In this document: in pieces, positions 1 through 11,879 of the stretch | Numbering within the stretch: the first letter of the stretch is position 1 | Layout of the letters: every line of letters begins with the position of its first letter | Assembly: GCA_039111635.1 (NCBI GenBank) | Contig: JBCAQO010000007.1 | Coordinates: 2,294,001-2,358,000, forward strand | DNA: 64,000 nucleotides | Direction: 5' to 3' | Source of the DNA: Heterobasidion occidentale | Taxonomy: Eukaryota > Basidiomycota > Agaricomycetes > Russulales > Bondarzewiaceae | Notes under the pieces: model-generated | Database searches by the model: none | The model's input: only the letters and a program-made list of their open reading frames with translations | What the model was told of the DNA's origin: nothing | Program-made: the position numbers and the translations under genes

Positions 1-2958
1 CACACTGAATCCGGAATCGGGGGTGGAGTCGATAGAAATAGACTTCGACTTCAGTCTTCGATTGCAGACGGACCTGTTGTCTCCCAGGATGCTTAGTTCC
101 AGGTTGAACAACACTCCACCTTCCAGAGAACGCGTACCATTGTAACGCCAATGAGCAATGAAGAAAACGTAACAGAACTCGCGCTCACCAGGGTACGTTT
201 TGGGATCAAGTTCGTCTTCGCGTCAGTCTAGACCCATGACGCAGAAACGAGAGAAAAGGGTCCATGCCACATGACGCCAAACATGGCTCGCTCCCACGGC
301 TTTCGGCATGTGGACATATGGAGGATGTATCGCCCCGACTTTGTTTATGCATACAAGGCGCAACGCGATGCTTATAGCCACAGACACGAGATCAGCCCGG
401 GCTATATATAGGCTGATGAGGTACCAACGCAGCGCCAGCTTGCATGTGCGTGTCTCTCCAGATGCTGTAGCCAATCGCTCATTCGACTCCGGCAAGTGAG
501 CCGAGTATATTGTGCGCCGAGACTCAGGCGAACAACGAGTGAGCGTGAACGTGGAGGATCCTTCGTGGGATCGTATCCTAGAATGAGATTGACGCACTGA
601 ATAGGAGGATCCGTGAGGCCCTGAATTAATGATCCATCGAGCAGCGAGCGTCTGTGAGTTCACAAAATCTCGTATTGCGCACTGAGATACTTCGCTGCTG
701 TGTATCCGGGGCGGCGCATTGGAACTCCCACTCGAGTTGAAAACTTGCAATTGCGAGGAGAGGGGCTTGGGCGAGAGGCTCGAAAGAGAGCGAGACCTGA
801 ATTAGTCGTGATGGAACAGGGGGTGAGAACGGCTGTAGACGACAGGCACATTGCCCAAACCTCTCCGTCCCAGCCTCCCAGTCTAATCGATCATCTGGGG
901 ATGGCGCACTCCGTACCCCGATGCTGACTGGTACAATCCTCCATTGCGCTTCTTGCTTCCATTCATCCGTCAAGCTCGGAACATGCCCATAGTTCACATA
1001 CCTGGCATTAATATGGTAATATGTCTATCCGCTCAGCAGCCTGACTTACCTGGTTACTTGGTATGAACTGGTCGTATCGAACCGCAGCGCCGCCGGAGGC
1101 CAGAAAGCAAAACCTCGATACAAAGCGGCAGAGTCACCAAGACGCACAGTCCCGATAGGAACTGCGCGAAGCAGGATCGGGCGAGATTGGGATTCAGGAA
1201 GGGGAAGAGACGGAACAAAGACGGTGAGCCAATCTCGAGGAGGTCAAGAATTGAGTCATATCGGGCAGCATCGGGCACGTTAAGGGAAAAGGCATACTAC
1301 GTTTGGCGGGATCGTCTCACGCGGGTGACGTGCGTGGACCGTGAGGGAATGGCAAGTGCTGATTTTGGGCGGCGAGAAGGTGAGAAGATGAATGAAATGG
1401 GGAATTAAGAAGGCGTCAAAAGGTGCGAGAGGAGAGATGAAGGAACGAGAAGTACTTCTGGGTTGGTTGCGGGTGCAATTGGATCGGGCGGGGCTGTGAG
1501 AAATGGACTATTCCTAGATAGGTGAAAGGGTGTGGAGAGCAGTGACGAGAGAGTGAGATGAGGGAAGTTTGTTCGAGAACTCAGGACATGGTCCACGGAG
1601 AAGAGGAAGCAATATCGGGAGATAGGAGTCTGGAGATGGGCTGGAAAGAGTTCGCATCGGGTGCTGTGGCATGGGGAGATCGGAGAGTGCCAGAATTCGA
1701 GGAGTATTCACGACCAATGACCATGGATAGATATGGATCGGGGTCCATCGCATCGGCGTTATCCAGCAATAAGAGTTGGAAAAATGCTTGTGCCACTACA
1801 CTAGAAAGAGGGACATTTCTCGTACCAAAATAGGTCTTCATGACGGTACCGATGGTGATCGTTTTATCGTTGATACAGGTTGTTGTTGTACTGAGAATAG
1901 CCTCGGGGATCGGTCAACGTCGACATGATAGACAAAGATAGAACTCGTTTGGCTTTCGATGCCAATGTTCTATACAGTGCATGGTCTCGTACCTTGACAC
2001 GTCCAGCGTCGAACACGCATGAACATACGGGTTGACAGGCGCCTCGGATGACGCCGATTCGCTCATATCCCTCCTCTCAATCTTCTACGACTCGCTTCCC
2101 GCCTCGTGGCCCGTGCATCCTGCTTCGCTAGTCGGAAGAGCGGCGAATACTCCCATCCATATGGAAATTTTTGAACAGTGAAGCTGGAGTGAACACGGGG
2201 AGAAGAGTCGGGCGACAATCAGCATGAAGACCACACAACGCCACGAAGGCATGAGGCAGGTTGCAACACGAGTGTTGCGCGCGTCTGCATCATTGACCGT
2301 GGTTCGCGGCATTGTCCATGGTCAATCCCTATCGTCAATCGGCTATCGTGGATCAATCGAGATCGCAGACGCCTGTTGGGCGCTGGGAGTCAGAGTGAGC
2401 GTCTGGGCTGAACACTTTGACAAGTTCTGTCAACTCGCGGCTGTGTCGTGGCACAAGTGGAGAGTGCACTATTTCTGACCATGACGCTCAAGATGTATCG
2501 TCTTCGAAACCTCGGCGACATTCCCGCGTCATCCCACCGAAGAGTGTCGAGAGGAAATGTATGTGTTCATGAGAGTCGAGTTTACGGCAGGAAGTCGAAG
2601 TGATAATTGACAACATTACAATGGCTCAGATATGATTAGACACATATACCGCGTCCATAAAACATGACAAGCGTGCACACTGCAGATTGTTGTTGGTACC
2701 GAGGTGGATTTGCAGTATTATGCCCCTGCCTGTACCTTTTCAGTCAAAACCGGATGAAAACCGTCTGAGCACGTGAAAGACCTGACTGAACTGGCCCCAA
2801 AAAGGGCGATCAAAAATTCAAAAATTGGACCAAATTGATCGTCATCTAAATCGACTGCTCTCTCTCCCCTCCCCCTCCATTTCCTCCCCCTCCGTTTGGA
2901 ACTGTCTCGAGCGCGCATAAAAAACTCGCAGCATCCGAGCCCAAAACCCCTCCAAGCA
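1..2958. other. Region without a recognisable gene
   Basis: No translated frame on either strand resembles a family I know, and the open frames are short, overlap each other and contain no convincing domain. A TATA-like run (CTATATATAGG) lies at 402-412 but no gene can be assigned to it. The last part (about 2640-2958) is the likely promoter and 5' leader of the La gene. Single-exon or intron-rich hypothetical genes could be hidden here, but I cannot support one. Confidence 0.4.
402..412 (+). promoter_or_regulatory. Orphan TATA-like box
   Basis: CTATATATAGG is a strong TATA-box match in GC-rich surroundings. No coding region follows that I can recognise, so it may be fortuitous or belong to an unannotated short transcript. 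Confidence 0.2.
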
Positions 2959-5114
2959 ATGTCGACCGAGATAGCAGAAAAGCCTGTTGAGGCGCCCGCG
3001 ACACAAGTAGTCGAGTCTGTGCTCGAGTCTGCTGCTGCTCCTGTTCCTGTTCCAATTCCTGAAACTCCGGAGGCTACTGGTGGTGCAGCAGATGCGGTTC
3101 TATCCGATCCTAGCGAAGATTCCACTACCGAAGAAGAGAAAAAGGTCAAGGCGGTCCGTCAAGGTGCGTTTCCAATGTCGTGGCGGGACGAACTGCGAGA
3201 GTGCTGGGAGTGTTGAGAGGTGGCAATCATGTGGTCCTGTATGGATGTGGTATTCATTGTTTTTCTACCTTAATCAGTGGAATTCTACTTTGCGGACTCC
3301 AATCTACCCTTCGACAAGTGCGTTTTTTCATCCTATTCGCCCCCTGTTTTCGCGATTTCCCAATACATACCTTGGAAACTTCAAATCACCGTTTATCAAT
3401 AAATCATTGTCTTGGAACTCCATGCATACTTTTCACGAAATGTGCACATTGTTGAACGGCCCCCCTTTCGCGCATAGGTTCATGTGGACCCTTCACACTG
3501 CAAATGCAGAGCATTGGGTGCCCATCGCGACCGTCGCGTCGTTCAAGCGCATGCGCGGGTACAAGGACATGGGTCTGCCATGGGTCGTCGACTCTTTGCG
3601 CGCCAGCACGGACCTCGAGGTCGACGAAGCCGGCGTCAATGTGCGTCGACGCACAGAAGTGCGTGAGCCGAAGGGACAGTTCGAGCGCAGCGTGTACGCG
3701 GTAAGTCAGACGCGCTCTCAACGTCCTCGTGACCGGAGCGTCATTCGGCGTTGTCGCAAAATTGATCAATGCTGACGATCGGAAACAGAAAGGATTTGGG
3801 AAAGAGGAGCCTGGAGTCCAAAGGAAGCTTGAGCAATTCTTCGAAAAATACGGCCGGGTGAATGCCGTGCGCATGCGGCGCGTGGAGGGGACGAAGGAAT
3901 TCAAGGTGCAGTCAATCTTCACAGCTGACCTTCACTGGGAAACATCGGCTCACCTGCCCTCTGGCTCGCTTGTCTGTGCATTCATAGGGTTCCGTCTTCG
4001 CAGAATTTTCTGACTTCAAATCGGTCGCCGCTTTCCTCAACGCCGACCCCAAACCCACATGGGGAGGAGAACCTCTCCTCACGATGAGCAAAGAGGACTA
4101 TGTCGACATGAAAATAAAAGAAAAGGGCTTGACCGGCAAGTCTGCCGCGGCCCGTCGGGACGATGCCTCGAATCGGAAAGGTTTCAACGCGTTCCGCGAG
4201 ATGCGGCTTGCGAATGGCAAGGGGAAAGAAGGAAAGAAGGGGGAGGATAAGGAGGTCTGGTTGCAGTTCATGGGAAACAAAGTCAGAGTCTTGGAGGAGG
4301 ACGGGGGCTCCGTCAAAGAGGAAGACGTCCCGCGTACCAAGGGCGCGACTCTCAAGTTCTCGGGCTGCGGTGGCGAGGCATCGTTTGATGACATCAAGGT
4401 ACGCCCCTTTCATGATTAATTCACTCTATTCAGTTTCGTGCCGCACTACGCTGAAACCGCCCCCTCTCTTGCCGCATGTAGAAACCGCTCAAAGAGCGCT
4501 TTTCTCGCGCACCCTTCGTTAAGTACACTCGTGGCGAGGACTCCGGGCTCGTCGGGTTCGATAAAAGTCTCTCAGAAGAAGAGATTGCGTTTGTCCGAGA
4601 GTCAGTCAAAACATTGAATGGGAAACTCGTGACGTGGACCGTGGCGGAAGGTGCGTGGTCTCTCACACGGGGTCCTTACTCCTAGGCATAAAGCGTGCTA
4701 GTCCGCTTTATGTTTGCTGACTGTGGTTGGGGATACAGAGGATGAAGAACGCACGTTTGAGGTCGAGCGCGCCATCTCGGCAGCGAAACAGGTCCTTAGG
4801 AACGCGTCTTCCTCTTCGCGGGGACGGGGACGGGGTGGGGCCGGCGACCGCGGTCGCGGTGGTCGTGGTGGTCGTGGTGGTCGTGGTGGCCGTGGCGGTC
4901 GTGGCGGTCGTGGCGGAAATGGTGCACGCGGAGGACGGAATGGAGAGAAAAAGAGTGATGCGCAGCTGACGGAGGGGCAGGCGACGAGCAGACGGGTGAG
5001 AAGAGGAAGCGCGCAGTCGAGCCTGACGGCGCGCATGACACTGGCGTACGTGGCCAGAGCGTGCCATCTATTGTCAGTGCACCGAAAAAGGCTAAGGTCG
5101 ATGGCGACTCATGA
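2959..5114 (+). CDS. La protein (Lupus La homolog), RNA-binding
   Basis: La proteins bind the 3' oligo-U tail of RNA polymerase III transcripts in the nucleus and protect and chaperone pre-tRNAs. The start ATG opens a Glu/Pro-rich N-terminus. My exon model is 2959-3163, 3278-3317, 3478-3700, 3789-3905, 3988-4398, 4482-4650 and 4739-5114, with all junctions in phase. Exons 2-3 encode the diagnostic La motif (QVEFYFADSNLPFDKFMW). Exons 4-5 carry an RRM with RNP-like GSVFAEF, and exons 5-6 a C-terminal xRRM-like domain (PLKERFSRAPFVKYTRG). Exon 7 starts with a helical segment, then an RGG tract, then a basic tail (GEKRKRAVEP and APKKAKVDGDS), probably a nuclear signal. About 513 residues. Within exon 7 the frame of the RGG tract (frame 1) and that of the basic tail (frame 3) disagree by one base near 4953-4962, so either a base is missing in the sequence or the tail is lost. 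The domain calls are strong; the exon-7 tail is inferred. Confidence 0.9.
4852..4915 (+). repeat. In-frame 9-bp minisatellite encoding RGG repeats
   Basis: Tandem variants of GGTCGTGGT encode about seven consecutive Arg-Gly-Gly units within exon 7 of the La gene. RGG/GAR tracts bind RNA and are commonly arginine-methylated. Such coding minisatellites are prone to length change between strains. Confidence 0.85.
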
Positions 5115-5606
5115 GGCTCGACGCGAGCCGCTGCATCTGGGTATTAGCCTTATGACTGTGCGTGTTGGTGTCTTGGAGATGATCTATCTGTACTTGTACG
5201 TGCGTGTTGTTCCAGGTGCCAAGCGTTTGGAGTTTAATTTCAAGGTAAAGGTATATCATCCAGATACTCGACAGTATTCTACAGACTTGGTTGGGGTACT
5301 TATCTGGTGAGACGGCTGGACAGAGTTGGCCCTGCGGATTGCAGCATGCGACTCATGCGGCTCATACGCGAAGTATCACGGTCACAGAGGAACGAGCGTG
5401 ACGTCGCGTCGAGTCGCGACTGAGCGACTTGGTCAGCACTCCAGAGCATCTTCTTGCGAATCTAGTCCACTGGCTTCCTTACACTACAACCACAAGGATG
5501 CCACGACCCTCTCACACAATAATTGACTCCTCAGAAGCTTGAAATCTCTGAAGATGAAGCCATCTCAATCGATGACAGCGATGCTGTAGAAGAGTTTCAG
5601 CCCTCC
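5115..5606. other. Intergenic region / possible 5' leader
   Basis: This is the spacer between the La gene and the next gene on the same strand. Its last 84 bases are open in the frame of the downstream gene and would encode an acidic stretch (ISEDEAISIDDSDAVEEF) directly after an in-frame TAA at 5520-5522. A splice-acceptor-like CTCAG precedes it, so a missing first exon is possible. Otherwise I see nothing. Confidence 0.4.
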
Positions 5607-8600
5607 ATGGGGTCGCAGGGACTCGATGACTCTTCGAACGATATCAAGGTAAGTATCTCGCCTCGAACAGAAAGGGTCCGACGGCAACGGTTGATCTTCC
5701 GAATATTTCCGATCGAAAAACTTCGAGCTCGTCCTTCAGGACAGTTTCGAGTTCAAGGGCACCTTTGCATACACGCATTCATATTCAACGGGAGATGTAC
5801 CCAATCCATGCCTCAGTGTTACTGGCTTGGGGCCTATCGGCCTTCCTCTTAACGACCGAGAAGCTCGCACCATAATTTCATCATGCGAACAGGGCGGTAT
5901 TTCAGCCGAGCATCGTGATGGCATTTGGGAGATTCTCACTGAACAAGTGACTTCAAATACGTCGATATATGCGCTTTACCTGATGCCTACAATACATAGA
6001 TTCAAATTAAAAATCTAGCTTGGGATACTTGGCTCAATTCAACGCTCATCCCCGCCATCTGCAAGGCTCTTGACACTAATGGAGGCGTCCCTCCGTATCT
6101 TGTGCTGGATAATCTGTCGGTGAGAGGGGTCAGTTCACAGTGAGTTCTCTGTGCTGTATGTTGTGAATTTGCAACTTGTTTTCAATGACCGTTACGCCTT
6201 GTAGGGTCATGAAGCCAAAGAAGTAAGCGCAAGTCGTAGTTTGATGCACACCGCATGAGTCTCAATGCCTGTTTAGCATCAACGATCAGGAAACAAAATT
6301 TGGCACGCTTCTTATAACCCTCCCTTCCGAATTCACAGGAGGAGAGCTCCTCATCTCCCATGCCGGTCAAACAAGAAAAGTCGACTTTGCTCCCAATAGT
6401 TCATTTGCAACCCATGTCGTCGCGTCGTACGTTGGAGTCGAGCAGCTACTACAGCCCGTCGCAACGGGATACCATCTTACATTGTCTTACAGCCTTCTGC
6501 AGCCCCTCACTCACATAAAATCTCTTCCTGCCTTACCAGATCAGCCACGTGCTGCGAGAAGGCTGCGCGAGATCCTACTTTCTTGGACGCAGAACGACGA
6601 TAAATCTACTCCCCGGCTTGTGACTTGTCTGCTTCGGAACAAGTATGCTCGGACGACCAATTTCAGCGCGCAAAAATTAGTTCGTTCAGATGCGAATCTG
6701 TTCACTCATCTTCGTCGCATTGCCGTCGAGCTGGATCTCCGATTGTATCTGGCGCACATCGATCTAAAGCTGTCAAGTTCGGTCTCTGTGTCAGGTTATG
6801 GATCTGGCGGAGATGGTTACGAAACTTCGGACGCCGAGTGCGACCGATGGTGCGACGGGGTTGTCGATGTGGACAGCCTGGAGATAGATGAGATAGAGGA
6901 ATGCTTCAGCATTCATCAAATTGTGGACCTGGGTGGTATGCCTGTCAAGATCGTGGATCTTCCCATCAAGATGGACGACTTCATCAATGGATCATGGAAG
7001 AATGAGCAACCTGATAAAAAGCACTTCGAAAAGGACGAATTGGGGGTCAGTTTGAATCAGCCTCTTTGTGTGTTCGATTCTGAATCATTTTGCTAGTACG
7101 GGACGCTTACACATAGTGTGTCGGACTTCGGCCATCCTCTCTTGTTCTAACCTGATGACTCTTTTTGCAGCATATCAACGTGTCGCACTTCTCATATGGC
7201 CCGAAGCCCGTGGCTTGGTAGTCAAGGTCGGCGATGTTTACGACTACGCATCCGATGCATTGAAGACATCCGAGTCACGCAAACCGACAACCCGGGAAGT
7301 CGAACTTGTGAATCATCTCATCAAGTGGTGTTCTAGGTGTTCTAAACATGTAAAGAGCCGCGGTGGTAAGGCAAAGAAACTGATGGCTGCTCTTGGCATT
7401 CTTCGAGAGTCGGCGGAACGATGGAATGATGCCGACATATTCGTGGGGGCACTAAAGAGCTGTGGGGTTGACAGGAATATTGACGTCCTGGGAATGGAAG
7501 GCTTTATCTCCGCATGCAGACTTTTGGATGGGACGCCCTCCGAGAATTGTAAGTTTTGTTTTGTATCTTTACTTCGTAGCGGCAGTGTATTCACAGCTCA
7601 ATCATAGTTGTGCAACATTGATTCAGACTGATGGTTCAAATCTACGTCGCCATGCGGTCGTGCAAAGACTCATGGCCTTGGCGAAGGAAGAATCTAACGA
7701 GGAATTTGTGAGGTGGTGTGTCGAACAAGGGGACGCTGTTATTCAGTCGCTGAAGACTGTCAATGCTGATCAAATCGAGTGGTTGATGGAGATTGCGACA
7801 GATGGCGGGGCAGATTACTTCCAGACCATGTAGGTACTCTTTTTCACTTCCATCAAGTATCCTCCCTCCTCTGTGACCTACAGCATACTCCCACAGCTTT
7901 TCGTGCAACCATCCATATATGATTTTTGGCTGCCTTTCGTCGCGCGGCTGGACCAGGAACGGCTTAACATACCGCATGCATCTCCCGAGATTATCACCAC
8001 CATTATTTCGCAATGCGTTGCACATGCCGTCGCTACCTTGCCAACTTTTCCGACGAGACAGGTCAAAACGTATACTTCCCTCGTGGACCAGATAGACGTC
8101 GATTCAATCATGAACCTGCTCAAATTGTGCGTGAAGAACAACAAGGTTGCGTTGTGCTCTGCTGTATTCTCCAAATTGAAGGAGGCTTCCACGAAAGGGC
8201 CACGTCACCAAAAGTTTCCCCCCGTGGATTATTATTCTGCTCTGATCCCGATGATAGATCAACACATCCGCCGTAATCCTGGCTTGGACGCTTTTTCCGC
8301 GACTTTTACAGATTTTTTCAACGTAGCCGTCGGCATACTATTGGACTCTTTATCACGCAGTCGTGGCCTAGACAGTATCGAGAGTCTGAAAATCTTAATG
8401 TTGGCCTTACAGCGGACTGGTGGAGTGTCGATGCTGAGAGAGAGGTGCGCATTTCTTCCCTGTCTTGATTGCCTCCGCTTATCAGACCTTTCAGGTTGAC
8501 CACCGATCGGATCAAAGGCTTGGCAACGATGTATTCTTTGAAACCGCTCGCACTCTCAATTGTTTCGTCTCTAAAGCCTTTGAACGAAGTTTTTGTTGTC

Positions 8601-9494
8601 GGATTTCACTTATAGCACCATCGCCAACGATCTGGTTCGCGCAACCATCAGTTCCTCTAACCTCCAGTCGCTTCATCAGAAGCAATTTTCGTCCCAGTAC
8701 ATCTCACATGTTCTGGATCTCATCAAATTTTGCTTCCAAGTAGGTACTAGATCACAGTGCAACTACCTTGTCGAATGTGTCATGAGCCCACCCTCTGGAA
8801 CGGTCATCTCGCGAGAGTTTATCTCAAGCTTTCTCATCCCGTTTGTCGAGCCGCTGAAACAGTTCCTTGTTTCACAAGATATCGACCTAGCAGCAGAGCC
8901 TTGGCAGAGGATCTTCGCAGCAGCTGTCGAAGGCTACGCGAGCAGGATCATGCCCCCAAAGCCATCGGAGTTCGTTCCTACTTCTGAGCTTCAAAAAGTT
9001 GGCTGTGGATGCAGTGAATGCACGGAGCTGCAATCTTTCTTCTTCAGCGACCGAGACGTGATTGTGTTCCCCAGGACAAAGGCCATCCGAGCACATTTCG
9101 AACAGCGACTCGGTTTGATCGAAAAGTGGGGCGTGAGATGGGAAACAATCAAGTATGGGTCGCCACATCAACTACAGGTGAATTCACTCTACTTTGATCC
9201 GCCTGCTAGCCGATTTTTTCTCTTATCGTGCTTGATCAGATCAGCAAACCGGCGGCCATGCGAGCCATAGGACTGTGGTCTGCCGTCAGCGTGAAAGGCC
9301 AAAATCTGCTCAAATTGCTCGGAAACAAGGAGAAGCAACGGCAAATCCTCGGCAGTGCATTCGCAAACGTTCATGCGATGATATTTGGTACTATCCCGCC
9401 TCCCACTCTTGCCGGAGAGAAGAGACCCTCGACCTCTTCAAGGGTGATGAGCCGTGCGCCCGATCCGAAGCGACGAAAGCGCAACGTCTATTAG
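5607..9494 (+). CDS. Divergent 2OG-Fe(II) oxygenase-family protein, probably inactive
   Basis: Large fungal protein of the prolyl-4-hydroxylase-like 2OG-Fe(II) family; its role is unknown. First in-frame ATG is 5607, though an upstream exon cannot be excluded. Introns I can place: 5649-5739, 5947-5999, 6140-6204, 6223-6276, 7046-7096, 7116-7170, about 7549-7607, 7830-7883, 8445-8493, about 8560-8613 and 9178-9239. They give micro-exons of 18 nt (6205-6222) and 19 nt (7097-7115). The N-terminal part (FEFKGTFAYTHSYS, then LGPIGLPLNDREAR) and the core strand region (FGTLLITLPSEFTGGELLISH) match the family. At the positions of the iron-binding H-x-D the protein reads P-x-N, and the distal His in the VEHEVLPV-type motif is Gln (VEQLLQPVATGYHL). 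A long helical C-terminal half follows, ending in a basic KRRKRNVY tail. The junction near 7549-7607 does not resolve cleanly in frame and may contain an error. Family assignment rests on remembered family patterns. Confidence 0.7.
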
Positions 9495-11640
9495 ATACTC
9501 ATTATGTATTTGTCTGCCGAAATTGCCATCGATGTGTGTGTTCCTTGTGCTTGATGATATTCTTCACAAGTTGCCGCGAGCCCTGTGAGTAGCGTGGCGA
9601 TCGTGGCCCTGGCAGAGTACGCATTAGATAAAATCCATTCGATTTATTTGGTGTACTGGCGGAAAGTCAAACAGGACTCGACATCAGCTCTTCGTCCCAA
9701 TACACCCTCACCGTGCTCGACACGCTGTGCGTGACGCGGGACAGCCACTCGTAAAATCGGGCTCCTCCATCGGGGCCTCCGCGCTTTCCCGAGCTTCAAC
9801 GAGCTGAAGCAGGACCTCGCGCAACATCGGAGTCGCGGTGGTCAGCCTTGAATTTCGGAGTCGAAACCCTGAGAAGGAAGAAGGCCATCGTCGCGACGTG
9901 GACTGCCTCGCGCCCTTGCTAGGTACGCGCCACAATGAGAGCTGACGCCCGCGTCGGGGCGTCAAACGACTGCGTCCGACAAGGCGAGATCGGTCTCTAG
10001 GCCAGATTCAGTCCAGGCCAGCGACCCTGCTGCTCCAAACGGGTTTGCTGTCTCCCTTGAAGACGATTTGCGCGCTGCGAACGGGTCGCGATGGCGCGCA
10101 AACCGATTACGCCACTCTAGATACCCACATAGCCTCATAGGTTCACTCGATTGGAAGAGGAATGTCCAAGATAAGATAACCGAGAGGCTGTCGCGGCGCC
10201 GCCTGGACCTCTCAAGCGCACTTTCGAGGCGGCCGACCTCCGCTCGAATTTCAGAGGGACTGTGGCTAGACGCACGGGTACGGTGGGCTCCGAATGCAGG
10301 TCGTTTGTTTGCCACATCTGGGTTTCAAAACTCGGCGATTGTGAGATGTGGAAGGTCATACATGGACTTCGCGAGGAATCAACTTCAAAAAAAGCAGGCG
10401 AGAACCAGCGTGGATTGATTCACTTACCGGTGCCGCCGCCGCCGCCGAGGCCCTTCCTGGCGCTCTTTGGCAGCCCCCCTACATATGCGGCATACGTCTG
10501 TCCTATCAGTCATGGCTTGGTGGAGACGACTTCAGCACACCGGTCATAGAACGTCCTGACCACGACGGTATATAATTCTAAACAAACGATGCAGACGCTT
10601 CGTTTGAAAAAGAGCTGTATTGAGTTCGTACACGGGCTTGCGAATTAACGGTGTCGAGATGACGCCCGACCGCGGGAAGAAAGATTGTCGCGACCGAGTA
10701 GGGAGCGATGTCGTTGGGCTACGCGACGCTTTCACCCGTCTCTGGGTATTCAAGCATGGATGGTGTCGTCTGAAAGAGACTCAGACACGCACCTAGCAAC
10801 TGAGAAACCAAAGCCCATAACGACGGAACAAACACATCAAGGCGGGACAATGCTTCCATATCTCACCGAATTCCATGCCTCACGGATCCGCATCGCAGAT
10901 CGTTGTTCAACGTGCAGCGACCACCCTCCGCCCGGCCCGGTTCGAGGGCTATCGAAAGCGGACTGAGGAGCGCATTCGTTGACACTTGCACCATCGGGCA
11001 GGAGAGTGTGCTCGGATTCGGCGTCGATACCGTCGTCGAAGGATGTATTCGCGGGCAGGGCGTGAGGGATCATCGATCGGCGACCGGGGCGTCGGGCGGT
11101 CTCTGAGCGGCGCAGTGCGTGCGGGGAACCTCAACTGAGCGCTGACAGACAGCACGGTATGGAGGTGCGATTGTGTAGTCGAGGCGAGGTGCATGGTTGA
11201 TGACAAGGTGCGTACCGACGAACCTATCCTTTAACACAGCATCTTCGCACCGCTTCGTGTATTGTCACATATGATTCGGGAGCTGCGTGGCGTCGCTGCG
11301 TCGTGAGGCTGTGATCGGAAATCCGGATGGCAGCACAAAAAATTAGCTTGATTCAGTCCACCGTTGAAAGAGGGGATAAGACAGGGTGCCGACGTAGAAT
11401 GGAGCAGAAGGCGAAAGACGCGACAGAAAACAATGGACGATTACTAATGCACAGCGGGTGGTTGAAGATGAGTTGCTGTGGCTACGGCGTGGACCTTTGT
11501 CTTGCTTTGGTGCCTATTGTTAGGTTTTGAGCTCGGAAGCGGCACACGGATCTGAACGGCCATTGTTCCCATGACCAAGCGGGCAAGATGTCTGGCTCCA
11601 CGATCTGGTGCACGCGGTGCGTGCTCCAGCCTAGGCGGTC
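9495..11640. other. Region without a recognisable gene
   Basis: 2.1 kb between two genes on the plus strand. Short overlapping frames on both strands show no domain or codon-bias signal that I recognise. A short GCC trinucleotide run occurs at about 10431-10449. It probably holds the 3' end of the previous gene and distal promoter of the next one. Confidence 0.4.
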
Positions 11641-11650
11641 GTATATATAC
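11641..11650 (+). promoter_or_regulatory. TATA box of the secreted CBM19-like gene
   Basis: GTATATATAC is followed by about 100 nt of pyrimidine-rich DNA (CTCCCTCCGTCTGCCC and CTTTCTCTCTCTCC), the usual layout of strongly expressed basidiomycete genes. The ATG lies 230 bp downstream. Confidence 0.7.
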
Positions 11651-11879
11651 CCCGTTCTCCCTCCGTCTGCCCTTTCTCTCACAACACGACCCCGTCCACG
11701 CATCTCTTTTCCTTTCTCTCTCTCCTCCCTTCAAACACTTTCTTTCTCCCACTCACCACATTCTCTGCCGAGCCGCGCTCGCTCATCTCAGTAGCGTTCA
11801 CTCTCTTAAATAAACGTCAACGCTCACGATCACACCCACCCAACCTTCGAACGAACCACCACTGTAGCCACAGCCTACA

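Noticed and set aside
223..997. Overlapping minus-strand open frames of 123-175 codons
   Set aside because: No recognisable domain, overlapping frames on the same strand, and no promoter or splice logic; most likely chance frames.
4698..5067. Long minus-strand Pro/Arg- and Thr-rich frames opposite the La RGG tract
   Set aside because: They are antisense shadows of the GGTCGTGGT repeat.
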